A stretch of 41,623 nucleotides of DNA from JACQHC01 sp035559715 (GTDB taxonomy: Bacteria; Gemmatimonadota; Gemmatimonadetes; Gemmatimonadales; GWC2-71-9). The position numbers and the translations under genes are program-made. The notes under the pieces were generated by a model that was not told where the DNA came from, did no database searches, and worked only from the letters and a program-made list of their open reading frames with translations. Of this stretch, positions 15,017 to 23,477 are shown piece after piece. The stretch is taken from the NCBI GenBank assembly GCA_035559715.1, contig DATMAW010000067.1, forward strand, positions 1-41,623, read 5' to 3'. Positions within the stretch are counted from its first letter, which is position 1. Each line of letters opens with the position of its first letter.

Positions 15017-15842
15017 CCGCGGGGATGGAGTCGGGGAGCATGCCCAGGGCTGAGTCCGCCCTGATCTCGCCGAAGTGATCCACGGTGAAGCTGGCGTACG
15101 GACCCGGGACCGACCAGCGCACCACTTCTCCCGTGGTATTGGCCAGATTGTACACGATGAACGTGCCGTCACTCGGCACGCCCGCGATCACGTGAATCCT
15201 GCCGTTCGAGTCGACCGATAGATCCGTCACGAACGCGGTCTCCAACCAGGGCCAGTCAATGCGCCAGCGCACGTTGCCGAACTCGTTGTACAGCGTGATG
15301 TGGCGGTCCGGGAGCGCGTGGAGCACGCCGCCGCTCGCGGAGGCGAGCAGGCCGGACTTGGGACCGGCTGGGAACTCGACGAAGGTCGTGGCGGTGTCGT
15401 TCCTGAGTGCGAGGAGGCGGCCGGACGTCTCGATGACCAGGCGTCCGTCAGGCAGCACGGCGAACTGATGCGGCACGGCGCCCCAGCGGCGCAGGTCGTA
15501 GCGCCGCTCCACCCGGCCGTCCGGCGTCAGGACGACGACGGACGGGCGGCCCTGATCCACGTCCGACACGTACCAGCGGTCCCCGAACAGTTCGATCTGG
15601 TGCGGGCTCACCAGCTGCCCCAATCCCAACGTGTCCACCGCGCCGGTCCGCCGATCGGTGACCTCGATCCCGGCGAGACCGGCGCGCGTGACCGCCAACA
15701 GCGTGTCGCCCGCCGGTGCGATGGCCCGGCCGCTGGCGAAAATCGGATGGGCCGGAGGCTGGACGTCGCAGGATAAGACGATGAGGGACAGGGAGGCCGG
15801 TACGCATATCGCCCTCAGACGCCGCCGCAACGGCCTCCTCAC
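15006..15842 (-). CDS. Probable lipoprotein with beta-propeller-like repeats, unknown function
   Basis: The 278-residue protein starts with a basic stretch and a hydrophobic core ending LSLIVLSC, a lipoprotein-type signal. The mature part alternates short strands and turns (GDTLLAVTRAGLAGIEVTDR, VVLTPDGRVERRYD, FAVLPDGRLVIETSG, LSVDSNGRIHVIAG), suggesting a six-bladed NHL/SMP-30-like propeller. The D-G-R turns recur at roughly 45-60-residue spacing. No catalytic motif is recognised. GTG 15842 overlaps the stop of the upstream gene (GTGA) and is chosen over GTG 15857. It is probably translated together with the upstream lipoprotein. Confidence 0.7.
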   Translation of the reverse strand: MRRPLRRRLRAICVPASLSLIVLSCDVQPPAHPIFASGRAIAPAGDTLLAVTRAGLAGIEVTDRRTGAVDTLGLGQLVSPHQIELFGDRWYVSDVDQGRPSVVVLTPDGRVERRYDLRRWGAVPHQFAVLPDGRLVIETSGRLLALRNDTATTFVEFPAGPKSGLLASASGGVLHALPDRHITLYNEFGNVRWRIDWPWLETAFVTDLSVDSNGRIHVIAGVPSDGTFIVYNLANTTGEVVRWSVPGPYASFTVDHFGEIRADSALGMLPDSIPAEAR

Positions 15843-16891
15843 GCCGGCTCCAGCCACGGGAAGTCCAACAGCCGGTGCGCGGGACCGAGCAGGTCATCGA
15901 ACGCGTCGAACAACTGTTCGATCATGTCGGACAACGCCTCAAGCGCATCGAGCTGAGCTTGCGTGAGCGGGTTGCCGTTCACGTCGGTGAAGATGGGATC
16001 CTCGGACGTTCCAGAGATGGTGATCACGACCCGACCGTTGTGCGTGACCGTGCCGGTGACACCCTGCGCTGTTTCGGTCACCTGCACCGCCGTGGTGTTC
16101 CCGCCGTCCTGGATGGTGAGCGTGACCGTCAGGCCCGATCCCGTTGCCGTGGCGTCGAGCGACAGGCTCACGTCGTTCTCCGGCACGGCGAGCAGGTAGT
16201 TCACCGTGATCGTCGGTCCGGCGCTGATCCGCTGGGTCAGCTCGAATTCGACGCTCGTTTCCCCGTCGGAGACGACGCCCTCGGCGCTGAAGCCGATGCT
16301 GGACGTGGTGAACGACGCGCTGGCCTGGTAGTCGAGGAGCGTGGCATTGTTGATGACGACGACGAGCCTCAGTATCGCGGCGGCCGGCGTGGATTCGTCG
16401 GTGAGATCCAGATGGCCCACGGGCGCGAGCGGCTGCTTGATGGCTCGCTGCACGAGGTCCACCTCATACAGAATGAACCGGACGCCATTGCTCGGTGCTC
16501 CTGTCTGAGCGCTGATTTCGTAACGGCCCAAGGCAACGTTGTAGGTGAGCGTCTTGCCGAGGAGGTCTGCCGGGAAGATCGGCGCGGCCGGGGCTTCGGG
16601 CGCCCGGACATCGGGTCCCGCGGCTCGCTCCCTGGCCCAGGTGGCGAACGGCGCGCGAGGGAACAGCGCCCCGGGCAAGGCCGCGGCAACGATTCCTGAA
16701 GGCGCGGTAAACACGATCTTGTCGCCCATCACGTCCAGCGTTTGGAACGCGGGACTTTGTTGCAGGGCGCCTACGACCGCCGCCGCGGCCTCGTTGGTGA
16801 CGAGGGGATCGAAGTTGCTCTCACCACTGTCACAGGCGGGCAAGAGGGCGATGGCGGCAACGAGGAACGGGCGAATCAGGCGCATGGGCAT
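15839..16891 (-). CDS. Lipoprotein of unknown function
   Basis: The 350-residue product has a clear signal, MRLIRPFLVAAIALLPAC, with a lipobox cysteine. The mature domain is rich in Thr/Val/Ala and short beta stretches (ITVNYLLAVPENDVSLSLDA, GLTVTLTIQDGGNTTAVQVT, GTVTHNGRVVITISGT), so an all-beta surface domain is likely. The C-terminus is helical and acidic (LDALEALSDMIEQLFDAFDD). No family is recognised. Two in-frame ATGs (16891 and 16885) are possible. It heads a two-gene leftward operon with the propeller-like lipoprotein and has a plausible promoter at 16918-16945. Confidence 0.7.
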   Translation of the reverse strand: MPMRLIRPFLVAAIALLPACDSGESNFDPLVTNEAAAAVVGALQQSPAFQTLDVMGDKIVFTAPSGIVAAALPGALFPRAPFATWARERAAGPDVRAPEAPAAPIFPADLLGKTLTYNVALGRYEISAQTGAPSNGVRFILYEVDLVQRAIKQPLAPVGHLDLTDESTPAAAILRLVVVINNATLLDYQASASFTTSSIGFSAEGVVSDGETSVEFELTQRISAGPTITVNYLLAVPENDVSLSLDATATGSGLTVTLTIQDGGNTTAVQVTETAQGVTGTVTHNGRVVITISGTSEDPIFTDVNGNPLTQAQLDALEALSDMIEQLFDAFDDLLGPAHRLLDFPWLEPA

Positions 16892-16917
16892 CGGACCATC
16901 GGGTGATGAATAGATGA

Positions 16918-16945
16918 AAGGTAAGGGGTGGGGGAGGGCGGTGAA
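16918..16945 (-). promoter_or_regulatory. Possible promoter of the lipoprotein pair
   Basis: On the minus strand TTCACC (16945-16940) and TACCTT (16923-16918) are 16 bases apart, and the -10 lies 26 bases before the ATG at 16891. The -10 matches the SRP RNA box exactly. Confidence 0.4.
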
Positions 16946-16993
16946 GGCCGGGGTTCACCAGCCTCATAACTGGCGCCCCTCAGCCGCGCCGAC

Positions 16994-16999
16994 TATTCT
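16994..16999 (+). promoter_or_regulatory. Probable -10 box of pdxH
   Basis: TATTCT ends 7 bases before the pdxH ATG at 17007, the spacing expected for a leaderless transcript. The upstream -35 region is poor. Confidence 0.4.
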
Positions 17000-17006
17000 G
17001 CCGCCC

Positions 17007-17624
17007 ATGTCCTCGCCCGGTGAGCTGGCCCTTTCGCGAGCCGACCTCGACCCAGACCCCATTCGCCAGTTCCAGCGGTGGTACGACGAATGGAAGACGG
17101 AGAATCCCATTGAACCCGGAGCCATGACGCTGGCGACCGTGGCACCGGATGGTCAGCCGTCCGCCCGCACCGTGCTGTTGAAGGACGTGTCCCGGCAAGG
17201 CTTTGTGTTCTATACGAACTACGAGAGCCGGAAAGCGAGAGAGCTGCTGGCGAACCCGCGCGCGGCGCTGGTGTTCTACTGGCCGCAGCTGTTGCGGCAG
17301 GTCTGTGTGACCGGCCGCGCATCCAGGGTCGGCGTGGAGCAGTCGAGCGCATACTTCGCCACGCGGCCGCGGGGGAGTCAGATCGGAGCCTGGGCGTCGC
17401 GCCAGAGTGAGACCGTTGAGAACCGAGAGGCCCTGGAGCGTCGTGTGGCGGAAATCGAGCAGCGGTTCAGGGGTCGCGAAGTCCCCTGCCCGCCCTTCTG
17501 GGGTGGATTCCTGCTCGCGCCCGAGACCATCGAGTTCTGGCAGGGGCGGCTGGATCGGTTGCATGACCGATTCCGCTATCGGCGTGACGGAAACGCGTGG
17601 GTGATCGAGCGGCTGTTCCCGTGA
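17007..17624 (+). CDS. pdxH: Pyridoxamine 5'-phosphate oxidase
   Basis: PdxH oxidises pyridoxine or pyridoxamine 5'-phosphate to pyridoxal 5'-phosphate using FMN. The 205-residue sequence contains FQRWYDEW, AMTLATVAPDGQPSARTVLL and KDVSRQGFVFYTNYESRKA. The substrate block is ATRPRGSQIGAWASRQS. The C-terminal signature is FWQGRLDRLHDRFRYRR with the terminal IERLFP. An upstream in-frame ATG at 16914 would add 31 unrelated residues and cover the -10 box, so ATG 17007 is used. It is transcribed away from the lipoprotein pair. PLP is needed by the kynureninase at 30885, but there is no operon link. Confidence 0.95.
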   Translation: MSSPGELALSRADLDPDPIRQFQRWYDEWKTENPIEPGAMTLATVAPDGQPSARTVLLKDVSRQGFVFYTNYESRKARELLANPRAALVFYWPQLLRQVCVTGRASRVGVEQSSAYFATRPRGSQIGAWASRQSETVENREALERRVAEIEQRFRGREVPCPPFWGGFLLAPETIEFWQGRLDRLHDRFRYRRDGNAWVIERLFP

Positions 17625-17672
17625 CATCGAGTCATGGGCCACATCGCGGTCGCGCCGCGCGTCGCCCAAAAG

Positions 17673-17678
17673 TACATT
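17673..17678 (+). promoter_or_regulatory. Probable -10 box of the S9 peptidase gene
   Basis: TACATT lies 27 bases before the ATG at 17706. It is the same hexamer as at the aldolase and grpE genes. No clear -35 box is seen. Confidence 0.4.
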
Positions 17679-17705
17679 CTCTCAATCCTCGGTAGGGACC
17701 GTGTC

Positions 17706-20141
17706 ATGCGAAAGTCATTGCTGCGTTTCGTAAGCTTCCTGGTTGCCGCGCTGGTGGTGGGCTCGCTGCCCACGGCGGCTCAGGAGACCTTCAAGCAACC
17801 GCCGGAGATCGTGCGCCGGATTCTTGACGCGCCGCGGCCACCCGCGCTGATTCCGTCGCCTGACGGTCGGGCCCTCATGCTCGCCGAACCGAAAGGCATG
17901 CCCACCGTCGCAGATATGGCGCAGCCCCTGCTCCGGCTTGCGGGGCTCCGCATCAATCCACAGACGAACGGGCCGTACAGCGTCTCCGGCTTCCAGGCGA
18001 TCACGGTGCGGGACGTTCCCACGGGCCAGGAGCGCCGGATGACGGTGCCGGCACGAGCGCACCTCGGCCAGCCAATGTGGTCCCCTGACGGCAAGCGCGT
18101 GGCGTTCATGCACATTGCCGATACCGGTGTGGAGTTGTGGGTGGCGGACGCGGCGACGGGGGAGTCCAGGCGGGTCGCTGCCGGGCTGAACGCGACAACC
18201 GGCGCGCCCTGCGCGTGGATGCCGCGGTCAGATGCCTTGCTGTGCCGCATGGTTCCCGCTGGCCGCGGCGCGGCGCCCGAGGCGCCTCGGGTCCCCACGG
18301 GCCCCATCGTGCAACGCAACGCCGGCACGGCCGCGCCCGTCCGCACGTTCCAGGACTTGCTGGAGTCGCCGCACGACGAGGAGCTGTTCACCTATTACAC
18401 GACCGCGCAGCTTGCCCTGGTGGATCCCGCCGGCGGAACGCCGCGCCCGGTCGGCCGGCCGGCGATCTTCACCGAGTCGTCACCGTCTCCGAGCGGGGAG
18501 TTGCTCCTGGTGAGCCGGGTGCAGCGGCCCTACTCCTACCTCGTGACGATCGATGACTTCCCGCAGGAAGTCGAGGTGTGGTCGCTCACCGGCGAGAAGG
18601 TGGCAACAGTAGCGTCCCTGCCGCTGGGCGAAGATGCGCCCATGGACGGCGTGCGTCCGGGTCCGCGCTCGTTCACCTGGGTGCCGGGCCGGCCCGCCAC
18701 GCTGATGTACGTCGAGGCGTTGGACGGGGGCGACAACCGGCGGCCCGCGGCCGAGCGCGACCGCGTGATGCTGGTGGACGCGCCGTTTACTCAGCCGCGC
18801 GAGCTGACGCGGTTTGCGTTCCGATTCCAGGGTGGCGGGTTCGGCGGGGGCGGCCCGGCGTTCGGCCGCAACGGCCTGGTGCTGCTGACGGAGTCCGACC
18901 GTCGTACGCGACAGACGCGGACGTGGATGCTCACGCTGGATCGGCCCGGCGCCGGCCGTCAGCTCGTGTGGGATCGCTCATCGGAAGACCGCTACGGCGA
19001 TCCCGGCACGCCCGTCCGCATGCGCGACGCGGCCGGCTTCTCGGTGTTGCGCCAGTCCGCTGACGGGAAGTGGATCTACCTGGATGGCGCCGGGGCGTCG
19101 CCACAAGGGGAGCGACCGTTCCTCGATCGCATGAACCTCGACACGAAGAAGACGGAGCGGCTGTGGCAGTCCGGCCCGGACGTGCACGAGCAGGTGTCCG
19201 CGGTGCTGGACGACGCGGCGCGCATCGTCATCACCCGGCGCGAGAGCCGCACCGATCCGCCCAATTACTTCCAGCGCGATCTCCGCTCGCGCCGCGAGAC
19301 GCAGATCACGCAAATCGCCAACCCGGCGCCAGCGCTGTCGAACGTACGTCGCGAACTGATCACGTACGCACGGGCGGACGGCGTGAAGCTGTCGGGTACG
19401 CTGTACTACCCGACGGACTACCAGGAAGGCCAGCGCGTGCCGGTGGTGCTCTGGGTGTATCCGCGTGAGTTTGCCTCGGCGGATGCGGCGAGCCAGGTGG
19501 TGGGAAGTCCCAATCGCTTCGTGTTGCCGACGGGGGCGTCGCACCTGTTCCTGCTCACGCAAGGATACGCCGTGTTGGACAACCCCACGTTGCCGGTGGT
19601 TGGCGGAGACTCCGCGAACAATACCTACGTGGAGCAGACGATCGCCGGTGCCAAAGCCGCCCTCGACTACCTCGTGAGTCGCGGCATCGCGGACGGCAAC
19701 TTCGGAGTGGGCGGCCACAGCTATGGCGCCTTCACCACGGCCAACCTGCTGGCGCACTCCGATCTGTTCAAGGCCGGCGTGGCGCGGAGCGGCGCGTACA
19801 ACCGCACGCTCACGCCGTTCGGATTCCAGAACGAGCAGCGGTCGTTCTGGGAGGCCCCGGACGTGTATCTGCGCATGATGCCGTTCGCCTACGCCAACAA
19901 GATCAACGAACCGATCCTGTTGATTCACGGGATGAACGACAACAACAGCGGCACGTTCCCGATTCAATCCGAGCGCATGTACATGGCCCTCAAGGGTCAC
20001 GGCGCCACGGTCGAGTACGTGCAGCTGCCGTTCGAGTCGCATGGCTACGCCGCCCGCGAGAACGTGATGGATGTCATCGCCCGCATGATCGAGTGGTATG
20101 ATCGCTACGTGAAGGAGCGGGCAGCGGCATCTTCCGACTAG
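17706..20141 (+). CDS. Secreted S9 (prolyl oligopeptidase) family serine peptidase
   Basis: The 811-residue protein has a Sec signal (MRKSLLRFVSFLVAALVVGS, cleavage likely after TAAQ). A long propeller-like region follows, with WSPDGKRVAF-type blades, and then an alpha/beta-hydrolase domain from about residue 560. The catalytic triad is visible: GGHSYGAF (Ser672), HGMNDNN (Asp745) and FESHGY (His779). The family cleaves peptides, often on the carboxyl side of Pro or Glu. The late GHSYGAF box and the 800-residue length resemble the glutamyl-endopeptidase-like S9 branch. It probably acts in the periplasm or outside the cell on peptides. It stands alone, with a hairpin after the stop. Confidence 0.88.
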   Translation: MRKSLLRFVSFLVAALVVGSLPTAAQETFKQPPEIVRRILDAPRPPALIPSPDGRALMLAEPKGMPTVADMAQPLLRLAGLRINPQTNGPYSVSGFQAITVRDVPTGQERRMTVPARAHLGQPMWSPDGKRVAFMHIADTGVELWVADAATGESRRVAAGLNATTGAPCAWMPRSDALLCRMVPAGRGAAPEAPRVPTGPIVQRNAGTAAPVRTFQDLLESPHDEELFTYYTTAQLALVDPAGGTPRPVGRPAIFTESSPSPSGELLLVSRVQRPYSYLVTIDDFPQEVEVWSLTGEKVATVASLPLGEDAPMDGVRPGPRSFTWVPGRPATLMYVEALDGGDNRRPAAERDRVMLVDAPFTQPRELTRFAFRFQGGGFGGGGPAFGRNGLVLLTESDRRTRQTRTWMLTLDRPGAGRQLVWDRSSEDRYGDPGTPVRMRDAAGFSVLRQSADGKWIYLDGAGASPQGERPFLDRMNLDTKKTERLWQSGPDVHEQVSAVLDDAARIVITRRESRTDPPNYFQRDLRSRRETQITQIANPAPALSNVRRELITYARADGVKLSGTLYYPTDYQEGQRVPVVLWVYPREFASADAASQVVGSPNRFVLPTGASHLFLLTQGYAVLDNPTLPVVGGDSANNTYVEQTIAGAKAALDYLVSRGIADGNFGVGGHSYGAFTTANLLAHSDLFKAGVARSGAYNRTLTPFGFQNEQRSFWEAPDVYLRMMPFAYANKINEPILLIHGMNDNNSGTFPIQSERMYMALKGHGATVEYVQLPFESHGYAARENVMDVIARMIEWYDRYVKERAAASSD

Positions 20142-20160
20142 GACCGCGCGGCAACGATCA

Positions 20161-20189
20161 GGGGCGAGCGGCGTCGGACCGCTCGTCCC
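20161..20189 (+). terminator. Hairpin after the S9 peptidase gene
   Basis: GGGGCGAGCGG (20161-20171) pairs with CCGCTCGTCCC (20179-20189) through 11 pairs including one G-T, with a 7-base loop. It lies 20 bases after the peptidase stop. No T-tract follows, so it may be a terminator or a processing hairpin before the YjbQ gene. Confidence 0.45.
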
Positions 20190-20221
20190 TCCATCGTCTC
20201 GCTTCGCCGAGGATCCCACCC

Positions 20222-20659
20222 ATGCCAATGTCCCCCAGCCGCCCGGCGACCCACGCGCATTGGACGTTCAAGCTCGAGGCCGAGTTCGGTCATCGGGACG
20301 TCACCCCGGAGTTGCGGCGACTCGTGGCCGAGTCAGGCGTGCGGGACGGGCTCGCCGTGGTGTGGCTCGCCGGGACCACGGGCGCGGTCACGACGATGGA
20401 GTACGAGACCGGCGCGCTCGAGGATCTGCGGCGGGCGGTGGAGGCGCTGGCGCCCGTGGGGGCGGGCTACGCGCACGATCGGCGGCAGGGAGACGACAAC
20501 GGCTTTTCCCACGTGCGCTCGGCGCTGCTGAAGACCGATGTCGCCGTCCCCGTCCTGGGCGGCGAACTGCAGCTCGGCACCTGGCAGCACGTCGTGGCAT
20601 TCAATTTCGACAGCCGGCCGCGGGATCGGGCGGTGATCGCCATGGTGATCGCGGCGTGA
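20222..20659 (+). CDS. YjbQ/UPF0047 family protein (secondary thiamine-phosphate synthase type)
   Basis: The 145-residue protein shows the compact UPF0047 fold sequence: VTPELRRLVAESGVRDGLAV, a TTGAVTTMEYE strand with the conserved Glu, YAHDRRQGDDNGFSHVRSAL with the conserved His region, and LGTWQHVVAFNFDSRPRDR. Members complement thiamine-phosphate synthase mutants weakly, and their true role is unclear. ATG 20222 or 20228 is the start. The stop overlaps the GTG of the next gene by four bases (GTGA), so the two are coupled. Confidence 0.85.
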   Translation: MPMSPSRPATHAHWTFKLEAEFGHRDVTPELRRLVAESGVRDGLAVVWLAGTTGAVTTMEYETGALEDLRRAVEALAPVGAGYAHDRRQGDDNGFSHVRSALLKTDVAVPVLGGELQLGTWQHVVAFNFDSRPRDRAVIAMVIAA

Positions 20660-21687
20660 AGTGGCGGTCGTTCGGATCCTCCGGCCTCAAGGTCACCGAG
20701 CTGTGTCTCGGAACGATGACGCTCGCCGGCCAGGCGGATGCCAGGACCAGCTTCGCCATTCTGGACACGGCCTGGGACGGCGGGATTCGCTTCTTCGACA
20801 CCGCCGATGTGTACCCCGTACCGATGCGGCTGGAGACCTACGGCGATTCCGAATCGCTCATTGGCCGCTGGCTCACGCAGCGGAAACGCCGCAACGACGT
20901 GGTGCTCGCCACCAAGGCCTACTTCGCCGCCGGTCCGCTCCCCATGCACCGCGGCAATTCACGGCTGCACCTCGTGCGCTCGTGCGAGGGATCGCTCCGG
21001 CGCCTGCGCACGGATCGGATTGACCTGTTCTTGTGCCACGGGTGGGACCCCACCGTTCCCGTGGAAGAGACGTTGCGGGCGCTCGAGCAGCTGCGTCAGG
21101 ACGGGAAGATCCTGTATGCCGCCCTGTCCAACGTGCGCGCGCACGAAGTGGCGGATGCCCTGCTCACGGCCCAGCGTCTTGGCGTGCGCGGGTTCGACGG
21201 GCTGCAACCGCGCTACAGCGTGATCCAGCGTGAGGCCGAGGAATCGCTGTTTCCCATGGCCACTCGCTTCGGACTCGGCGTCATGGTCTACAATCCGATC
21301 GCCGGCGGCATCCTGTCCGGGAAGCACCGGCCGGGACGCGCGCCGGCCAGGGGCACTCGGTTCGCCATGCCGGGTATCGGAGAAGTGTATCGCAAGCGAT
21401 ACTGGGACGAGCGCGTGCTGGAGGAGGCCCAGGCATTGAAGCGGGACGCGGAAGCGCTGGGATGGTCACCCGTCACGGCCGCCGTCGCCTGGGTGTTACG
21501 GAATCCGGCGGTGTCGTCGGCCATCATCGGGGCGAGCAAGCCGGCGCAACTCGCGCCCCACCTGCGCGCCACGGAGACAGTGTTGCCCGAGGCGCTGGTG
21601 CAGCGGCTGGACCGCGTGTGGTTCGACCTGCCGCGCCGGCCGCCGGATCTGGACACGCCGCGGATTCAGGATTTCTACGGAGCCTAG
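20656..21687 (+). CDS. Aldo/keto reductase
   Basis: This 343-residue TIM-barrel oxidoreductase uses NADPH to reduce carbonyls. FFDTADVYPVPM carries the catalytic Asp and Tyr (about residues 53-58). VLATKAYFAAG has the catalytic Lys, and DLFLCHGWDPTVPVEETLRA the His region. AAVAWVLRNPAVSSAIIGAS is the cofactor-binding C-terminal part. The sequence is close to the YajO/Tas-like branch, so the substrate is unknown. The GTG start overlaps the YjbQ stop. The TAG stop lies in a CTAG palindrome that also gives the stop codon of the convergent gene. Confidence 0.9.
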   Translation: MKWRSFGSSGLKVTELCLGTMTLAGQADARTSFAILDTAWDGGIRFFDTADVYPVPMRLETYGDSESLIGRWLTQRKRRNDVVLATKAYFAAGPLPMHRGNSRLHLVRSCEGSLRRLRTDRIDLFLCHGWDPTVPVEETLRALEQLRQDGKILYAALSNVRAHEVADALLTAQRLGVRGFDGLQPRYSVIQREAEESLFPMATRFGLGVMVYNPIAGGILSGKHRPGRAPARGTRFAMPGIGEVYRKRYWDERVLEEAQALKRDAEALGWSPVTAAVAWVLRNPAVSSAIIGASKPAQLAPHLRATETVLPEALVQRLDRVWFDLPRRPPDLDTPRIQDFYGA

Positions 21688-22079
21688 CGCTCGATCTTCT
21701 TGATCACGACCGTGCGGCGGTCGCCGATCACGGCGTTGGCCAGGAATCCCGTGAGCGCCACGATCATCCATGCCAGGATGGCCGATCCCAGCCCGGCGAT
21801 GTGGAAGCCGTCCATGAGACGCGCCACGAGCAGCAGCATGGCGCCATTGACGATCAACAGAAAGAAGCCGAGCGAGACGATGGTGAGCGGGAGCGTAATG
21901 ATGACCACCAGCGGTCGAACGACGGCGTTGACGAGTCCGAGCAGGATCGCCGCAATCCACAGGGACGCGGGCCCGTCGAAGCGGATCCCATCCAGCAGCG
22001 CGTCCGCCACCAACAGCCCGAGCCCTCCGACGAACACGCGCGAGAGGAACCCGACCATGTGTCGGAACGTTTGGGCCAT
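21684..22079 (-). CDS. Phage holin family 4 (PF04020-type) small membrane protein
   Basis: The 131-residue protein is almost entirely hydrophobic, with four membrane segments: RVFVGGLGLLVADALLDGI, LWIAAILLGLVNAVVRPLVV, LTIVSLGFFLLIVNGAMLLL and SAILAWMIVALTGFLANAVI. NAVVRPLVVIITLPLTI followed by LGFFLLIVNGAMLLL is the hallmark of the widespread four-TM 'phage holin superfamily IV' proteins. These are mostly chromosomal and not linked to phage. Function is unknown. The ATG is 26 bases from the divergent ABC ATPase start. Its stop codon and that of the aldo/keto reductase share the CTAG at 21684-21687. Confidence 0.82.
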   Translation of the reverse strand: MAQTFRHMVGFLSRVFVGGLGLLVADALLDGIRFDGPASLWIAAILLGLVNAVVRPLVVIITLPLTIVSLGFFLLIVNGAMLLLVARLMDGFHIAGLGSAILAWMIVALTGFLANAVIGDRRTVVIKKIER

Positions 22080-22104
22080 GGCCTGACTGCGTCAAGGTCG
22101 CCAC

Positions 22105-22833
22105 GTGGCTGAACCTGTCATCGAGTTCCGGGAAGTGGTGTACCGCGTTGATGGTCGCGTCATCCTGGGCCCCGTGTCGCTGTCGGTGGCCTCCGGCGAG
22201 GTGCTCGTGCTCGTGGGCCGCAGCGGCTCGGGCAAGACCACCGCGCTGCGCCTGATCAACGGGTTGATCCTCCCGGCCGCGGGGGACGTGCGCGTCGAGG
22301 GACGGAGCACGCGCGAATGGGATCGCGTGCGATTGCGACGCAGGGTGGGCTACGTGATTCAGGAGGTCGGGCTGTTTCCGCACATGACGGTGGAGCGGAA
22401 CGTGGGACTGGTCCCGCGGCTCGAGCGCTGGCCCCCCGCGCGCACGCGCGCTCGCGTGGAGGAGTTATTGGCGCTCGTCGGGTTGCCCCACGAGCAGTTT
22501 GGCCGCCGCCTGCCGCACCAGCTCTCCGGCGGACAGCGACAGCGCGTTGGGGTCGCAAGGGCGCTCGCGGCCGATCCGCCGATTCTCTTGTGCGACGAGC
22601 CGTTCGGCTCCGTTGACCCGATCGCGCGCGCCGAGCTGCAGGCCGAGTTCAAGGCGCTGATCGCGCGACTGGGGCGGACCGTCGTGTTCGTCACGCACGA
22701 CGTGCGCGAGGCGCTGGCGCTTGCCACGCGGATCGTGGTGCTCGAGGGCGGCCGCGTGCATTTCGCGGGAGATCCGCTGGCGTTTCAGGCGAGCGGCGAC
22801 GCGCACGTAACCGCATTGCGGGAACTGGCATGA
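22105..22833 (+). CDS. ABC transporter ATP-binding protein, OpuBA/ProV type
   Basis: This is the ATPase of a quaternary-amine (betaine/choline-type) importer. The Walker A motif is GRSGSGKTT (38-46), the signature is LSGGQRQRVGVARAL, Walker B is ILLCDEPFGSVD, and the H-loop is FVTHDVREAL. At 242 residues it lacks the C-terminal CBS domains that sense ionic strength in OpuCA-type proteins, so osmotic gating must come from elsewhere or be absent. The GTG start at 22105 is followed by a standard N-terminus. The gene overlaps the permease gene by four bases (ATGA). Confidence 0.93.
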   Translation: MAEPVIEFREVVYRVDGRVILGPVSLSVASGEVLVLVGRSGSGKTTALRLINGLILPAAGDVRVEGRSTREWDRVRLRRRVGYVIQEVGLFPHMTVERNVGLVPRLERWPPARTRARVEELLALVGLPHEQFGRRLPHQLSGGQRQRVGVARALAADPPILLCDEPFGSVDPIARAELQAEFKALIARLGRTVVFVTHDVREALALATRIVVLEGGRVHFAGDPLAFQASGDAHVTALRELA

Positions 22834-23477
22834 ATTTCTTCGAGTACGTGGCGGCGAACCGGGCTGAGGTGCTCTACAACACCGTGGAGCACATCGGCCT
22901 GGTCGCCGCATCGTGCGGGCTCGCGATTGCCATCGGGCTGCCACTCGGCGTGCTGCTCACGCGGCGGCCGGGGTTGAGCGGTCCCGTGATCGGCTTCGCG
23001 AACGTGGTGCAGACGATTCCCAGTCTCGCGCTGTTCGGGTTCTTGATCCCCCTGCCGATCATCGGGGGCATCGGGGCCAGGACCGCGATCGTGGCGCTGG
23101 TGCTCTACGGACTGCTCCCGCTCATTCGCAACACGTACACGGGGATCTCGTCCGTGGACCCGGCCGTGCGGGAAGCGGCGCGCGGCATGGGCATGACCGA
23201 TTGGCAGCTGCTCTGGATGGTGGAGCTGCGGCTCGCAGCGCCGGTGATTCTCGCGGGCGTCCGGATCGCAGCGGTGTGGGGCGTGGGGATCGGCACCATC
23301 GCCGCCGCGATCGGGGCCGGCGGGCTCGGCGAGTTCATCTTTCGCGGCGTGGCGATGGTGAACAACGCGGTCATCCTTGCCGGCGCGGTGCCGGCCGCGT
23401 TGCTGGCCCTGGCGGCGGACGGCGGACTGCATTTGGTGGAGCGGGCGCTGGATTGGCGGAGGAGGACGGCGGCATGA
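22830..23477 (+). CDS. ABC transporter permease, OpuBB type
   Basis: The 215-residue permease has five or six membrane spans and the binding-protein-dependent transport signature REAARGMGMTDWQLLWMVELR, which contains the EAA loop that docks the ATPase. GLPLGVLLTRRPGL and ANVVQTIPSLALFGFLIPLP are typical of the OpuBB/OpuCB/YehW group. Only one permease gene is present where OpuC-type operons have two, so a homodimeric channel is likely. It overlaps both neighbours by four bases. Confidence 0.93.
   Translation: MNFFEYVAANRAEVLYNTVEHIGLVAASCGLAIAIGLPLGVLLTRRPGLSGPVIGFANVVQTIPSLALFGFLIPLPIIGGIGARTAIVALVLYGLLPLIRNTYTGISSVDPAVREAARGMGMTDWQLLWMVELRLAAPVILAGVRIAAVWGVGIGTIAAAIGAGGLGEFIFRGVAMVNNAVILAGAVPAALLALAADGGLHLVERALDWRRRTAA

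Noticed and set aside
21684..22079. Prophage holin
   Set aside because: The family name is misleading. No lysis, capsid or integrase genes are nearby, and such four-helix proteins are common chromosomal genes.
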